From Trochalopteron elliotii (lineage: Eukaryota > Chordata > Aves > Passeriformes > Leiothrichidae): a DNA stretch of 64,000 nucleotides. Location: positions 3,124,260 through 3,188,259 of the forward strand of contig JANPWX010000480.1 in assembly GCA_024734555.1 (NCBI GenBank), in the 5' to 3' direction. Made by a program: the position numbers and the translations under genes. The notes under the pieces were generated by a model. It saw nothing but the letters and a program-made list of their open reading frames with translations. It was not told where the DNA came from and did not search any database. Each line of letters starts with the position of its first letter. The first letter of the stretch is position 1. This document shows positions 59,160-64,000 of this stretch, one piece after another.

Positions 59160-59430
59160 AAACAACTCAGATCATCTGTCAACGGCCCTCTTATTTCTGT
59201 TTCCCTCTCCACGGGGATTTCATCTCCTTCGATTCTTCTTGAATTAAAATGTTGCTAAGCAACACAGCTGGGGGCAGCGATGGCAGCGCCAGTCTATCAC
59301 AGCGCCTAAGCCGCCCGAGATGTCACTGCAGACTTCTCCCTCCCTTTAATGCTTCCCTGGCATAATTATGTAATCTGAACCTTGCATCCCACTCTTGTTT
59401 TGTTCAGAACGGGTAAATAATGTTTTTTAA
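59160..59430. promoter_or_regulatory. Candidate regulatory element with RFX X-box
   Basis: CpG-retaining segment in otherwise CpG-poor intron, with GTTGCTAAGCAAC (59251-59263) forming a perfect palindrome around one base, the layout of an RFX-family X-box. Nearby are GCAGCGATGGCAGCGCC and TAAGCCGCCCGAG, then AT-rich sequence with CATAATTATG. It fits an enhancer or alternative promoter; no transcript evidence is visible. Confidence 0.4.
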
Positions 59431-61559
59431 AGGAAGAGGGTTGGGAGTATCGCTGGCAGGAGAAGCCAGTGTTGTGTCGTTTTTTTTTTTTGGAGAATCC
59501 TGGTGTTTGCAGAACGAGGCTGTTACATGTAATAGATTTAAGGGTGGAAAGTGGTCAGATGGTTGGTGAGATTACAGGCACAGGGAGTGGGGAAATACAG
59601 AATTAAGACAACTGATCCATAAACCCATTACAGAAGGGGAAGTTTTAGTGCCTAATTACCTCCAGAGGTATTTTTACAAAGCCTGCCGACATTTAGGAGA
59701 AGGGTTATGGTGAGGAACTTTAACCTCCGCTATACTTAGGGATGGAAATAAAGTGGTTCCTACAGAGGAAGTGTGAATATGAGTGGTTCAGAAAAATGCT
59801 CATATAAGCCCTTGACAAATTAAATCCTTTATGAAAACTGATGAACTTTTGAAACCTCTGGGATCTGCACAACTGGGTTCAAAATTTTGACAGAACGAAT
59901 TTACCCTTGGGCTCTATGACAGGGCTAGTTTTTCAAAATACCTGCTGTTTTGGCATTTTTGCTTCTCATCATAGCTAAGATAATATCTGTCTTTAAATCC
60001 ATGGAAATCCCTAATAAGGAGTTTAAAATTTGGGAGAAAGAATGAGACCTTGTGAGAGCTTGGATGGTGCAACAGCAATCCTCTGGGCTGGCTCCCAGCT
60101 TGCAAAGAAAAACGTGTTTGTTTCATTTGGATTATATTTTCCATCTAAAGAATAAATCAACAAATGCATGATAGGAATCAATTATATTAATTGTACAGTA
60201 GGGGTGCTAAATAAAACACTTAAACCTCAGGAAATGCTCAACTTCAGATTGCACAAGTAATTGTGAAAAATCCAAGCCTAATTATGCCTTCTCAAACAAG
60301 CTTATGATGAAATGGAGTCCCTGCCTCAACAGTGAGATAATGTGATTGTGTCTCTTTCCAACAGTTCTCTCCCAAATCTCCCCTTTTCAGCTGCCATATG
60401 CAAATGCAGAGTCAGAAGCATGCTATTAAGAAATTTTCTAAGTAATAAACTACACCCAACAACACACAAATGCTTCATTTAAAATGAACTGAAACACCAT
60501 CAAAAATGGCATTTTAGTTTCCCAAGCTTCCCACTAAAAGCTAAATTTCAGTCCCATCCTGGAGGAAACCAGAATTATTTTTAAAGCTCATAAACATTCT
60601 TCCACAATGTCAGAATTTTTTTAGACTGTAGAGTGATATTTTCCTTGACTCTTCTACCTACCAAATAGCTGGACTATAACAATTCTGAGTTCAAGCACGT
60701 GAAAATTGCATCTAAATCAAGGTCTTTCCCTGAATTATTCAAAAATCACTACACAAAAAGAGGTATCAAAATGGAGATAAAGAAGAGGAAACAACAGAGA
60801 GGAGAGTGTCTAGGATCACAAGTAAATAATGATAATGCAGTTGATTTAATACAAAGTACAGCAGAATATATCCTGGAGAGCACATGTGTGATGGTGTGAG
60901 CTAAATTGTTTACATGAAAGATTAAAGAAGATGAAGATATTTCAGAGAGTGAGAACTGGCAATGTCAAAGTCACAGAATATTAAAAAGCAGAGTCTAAAC
61001 TGCATGTTTGATTTTTGACCACTTAGCCATGTCGATCACAACAGTTTACTCTGAAAGAAATGTAGCAGCTCGGGAAGAAAGAGTTATAGATATATATTTC
61101 GTTTTCTTGGACTGTGAACATTCTAGCATGTATCTTTCCCTAGATTTTTACATGGAGAATTTCCACCTTTTTTTTTTCCTTTGTTACCAGAAAAAAGGCA
61201 CTTTCCTAACTCTAATAGTGTCCTTCACACAGATGCTTATCCAAAACTGAAAAACCATAGCAAATGCTTGGGTTAATCTACATGCCAGTTCAATGTTGGA
61301 CCATCAGGCATCAGGTAATTTCCTATGACAAAGGATCCACTTTGAGTGGGATCAGGTTGATGTTAAACACAGCACACAACACGTCAGGGATTCCATCTGA
61401 GGAAGAAATGCAGGATCTGTCCTCCTGCTTTTATTTGTCTTGTAGGTGCTGCTCATTCATTTTTCAAAGCCGTATTTGTTGCGATATCACGAGCGTGCCC
61501 AGTGGCAGAAGATAAAGGAAGGCAAAATCAAAGTGACACTGAGCAACTCTACACATTAA

Positions 61560-62060
61560 GCTTTGCTGCAGAAACATATTGTTTGAAAATATTTGGTGTG
61601 CAGCAGGTCTGTCAATTAGAGCTAATTATTTTTCTCTGATCAGGAAGAATGCAATCTTGTTTTAGGCAGGTTTCTTTGAAATGTACGTCTTTTATATAAC
61701 TTCATTATAGGAAAATACTTCTTCCAAATTACTCCTTTTCTCGGCTGCTTAGCTATTGACTCAAATTGTCTGTGTTGAGTAGTTCTCTCTGCTTTGATAA
61801 TTAACTTTTGATCATTACTGAATTTAGCAGCTCTAGTCAGATGTGTTCGTAGCCGTCCTCCTCAACTATTTCAGTGTTCATCGCCTTTAATCTTTGAACA
61901 AAATGATCTCATTGAGCCTCCATCAGCCCTGCTACTCAGTTAATAATTCCTGTTTCTCATCTCCATGGCTGAGTTTGATTTGTTTTAGACTTGATGCAAG
62001 CTTTTGATTATTAATTTAAGACATTTCAAAGACAAACATGTTTTAAGAGTTATTTTTTTT
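61560..62060. promoter_or_regulatory. Candidate conserved non-coding block
   Basis: Unique, repeat-free sequence with many AT-hook/homeodomain cores (AGAGCTAATTATTT, GATAATTAAC, TTAATAATTCC, GATTATTAATTTAAG), a CAGATG E-box and TCGTAGCCG. Judged by texture alone; conservation was not tested. Confidence 0.3.
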
Positions 62061-64000
62061 AATCTTATATTCCTAGGCCTTTACAAGTAAGAGATTGGTT
62101 TTAACTTCACAATGACTCCTAAACTTCATGTATTAAAAGTGTTATCTAGAAACAGAACAGGTGGGAGGTCCCTAAACCCCCATATATGTGCCCTGAGTGA
62201 CAGATGCTGCTGCCAAAGATTGAAATGAAATTGGACTGGCATTATGTAATATTCAATGGGTGTTAGGAAAATTACATCATGGGACCTTTGCTAATTTTGA
62301 GCTTGAAAACATGCATTAAAATAATTTAGGATGATTAGAAAATGGAAGTCAGAGTGAACCAGACAATCATTCCACTTTAATTTGTAATTTTCTTCTGATT
62401 TTTTTTTAACAATTATAGCCTCTCAATAATTGTGCTCCTGCTCCCTAAGACCTTATTTCAACAGCTGACTCCAGTGTTGAATAAGAAGGAAGAAGATGAG
62501 GAATGTGTGAAAAGACACAGAGGCTGATCCATCAGAGAATTTTTGTCCAGGGATGTTTTACCCTGATTCTTGTAGCTGTGAATGACTCCTAACTCTACAC
62601 CTGATTTTGGTGCTGGTTGTTTTACCTTTAGCTGAAGAAGCACCTGCACTGTGCTGTACTTGTTCTGTAGTGTGGATTTACCCAAAAAACTTACTATATT
62701 AGAAAATATTTAATTATTACATAAAAGACTAAACACAGGAATAAGCACAAACTACTTCTAGATTGTGAACAAGGACTGCAAAATGTGAAAATTATGCTTT
62801 TATTCACCACTACCAATTACCTGACTGCCTTTTGGATTGAATGAACCAGAAAAAGTATTCCAGTTGGTACAACATTCCTACATCACAAAGGAGAGATGAA
62901 TGAACAGACAAGAGGATGGCTCAAAAATAACCAAGTAAAACAGTTGGCATCTGAAAAATGAGTATTTTTGGTGAAGTGTTACAGGCAAAGTGTCTGCTAC
63001 CCAAAGAAAATACATATTTTCCATTGCATAACTGAAAATCCAGGATTTTCATTGAAAACTATTTGATTTTGAGAAAGTGAGATTAGACAAAAAAAAAAAA
63101 AATCTCCAAGAATGCCCCTTCACCCTCCTGATCCAGGAGCACAGGTGAGCCAGCTAAGAAGGCAACAACTGCTGAGCCTCAAAGCTTCTCTTAGGTGAGA
63201 CAGAAGACACCTCATGCCATCAAATGTGTTGGCAGAAGAAGGCAGGCCTTCTTGCTCAAACTCTTCCCCTTTTTCCACGAGGTCCTGCAACTCTAACTCA
63301 GGTTTATTTCCCAGTTTCTAAGCAGCTCTGTCTGCTTGGATGAACACCCAAGTGACTACACAAATAAGTTTACAACCCACCACACTCTTCTCCTGTGCTG
63401 TAAGTATAGAAGAGACTCCTCAGAGACTCAATTCAACAGTACAGTAAAACCAAAGACACTTTCTACACTAGTTGAGTTTTATATGTATAGTTTATATCTC
63501 CTCCTAGATTATAATTTGTTTTGGAAGTTATACCATGCTCTTATTTATCCAGAATGTCTTCTCTATGATCCTAAGCAACCAGCTGAGAACCACAACTTAT
63601 TGACTGTGTTGTGCTCTGATTCTCTGATGATGCAGTTGGTGCTAAATACAGTTGGATTTCCTCTGGAGGAGGAGAACATGATGTGCAGCAAACAAACCAT
63701 CCAGAATTGTGCTGGGAATCAAAAAGACAAAACTCAAGGCCTGAAGGATCAGTATGTGCATGTACAAATATGTGTATTGTGCTCCTTATTTTTTTTTCCT
63801 CTTTAATTCATTTGTTACACTCTCCTCTACCTGTCCCCTAATGTCAACAGAGGAGACTGTGTTTCTTTCTTGCTAATTGCCTTTGACATGAAGTTGGCAA
63901 CCTCACATTTGAGACTCTGTGTGTGATGTTCCCAGTCAGCCTCACCTCGAGGACAAAAAGCCCATGCTACTGTATCTAGGACCAAAAACAATGGAGGAGA

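Larger units (their letters stand above)
19140..64000 (-). other. Presumed large AFF2 intron, no exon recognised
   Basis: No AFF2 exon was recognised in these 44.9 kb after looking, on the reverse complement, for the expected preceding segments (the LREMTHSWP, MLEDDLKLSSDEDD and AVEKAKPRNNP blocks of human AFF2). No other gene was found either. Stretches between the individually listed repeats and candidate elements are AT-rich unique sequence with chance frames under 160 codons. Small diverged exons could have been missed. Confidence 0.6.

Noticed and set aside
63336..63806. 156-codon plus-strand frame
   Set aside because: No recognisable family, and opposite to the gene's strand.

Overview
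The window is vertebrate nuclear DNA, most likely from a bird and probably a songbird. Three things point that way. It holds CR1 LINE fragments and an LTR of a type I recognise, from memory, from passerine genomes. Exons are small and separated by AT-rich introns. The only gene I can identify, AFF2 (FMR2), is split over seven internal coding exons on the minus strand. There are no bacterial-type genes, and almost all long open frames are chance frames in introns or antisense shadows of the AFF2 exons.

AFF2 layout, in transcription order (right to left): 19139-18977 (serine/acid-rich exon), 18458-17439 (1,020-base central exon with the TNKWQLD motif and the AF9/ENL-binding motif), 15338-15217, 9172-8932 (NLS-like and polyserine), 7078-6939, 6390-6327 and 2577-2441 (start of the C-terminal homology domain). 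All six internal junctions keep the reading frame and carry GT/AG signals. Together the exons give 1,887 coding bases: 628 complete codons plus one base at the 5' end and two at the 3' end. The 5' exons (N-terminal homology region) lie beyond base 64000 and the rest of the C-terminal domain lies before base 1. AFF2 is a nuclear scaffold of the AF4/FMR2 family, which joins P-TEFb and AF9/ENL in super elongation complex-type assemblies.

Non-coding layout: 1-19 kb is the exon-bearing part, with introns from 0.5 to 6 kb. A tandem array of about 140-base units (19116-19704) overlaps the 5' end of the serine-rich exon. From 19.7 to 64 kb I find no exon, and it is best read as one very large AFF2 intron. 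That intron holds one member of an inverted pair of 300-base repeats (20610-20908; its partner is at 12093-12392), a solo LTR (39745-40262), two CR1 relics (about 43850-44240 and 54371-54603), a 35-base minisatellite (50037-50405), simple repeats, and several stretches that look like conserved regulatory DNA, one of them with a perfect RFX-type X-box (59251-59263).

The most notable observations are the minisatellite that spans an exon/intron boundary, two tandem NAGNAG acceptors, the lack of the threonine-rich tract that I recall in human AFF2, and the inverted repeats bracketing three exons. Assignments rest on reading the translations against remembered AFF-family sequence; no database search was possible.
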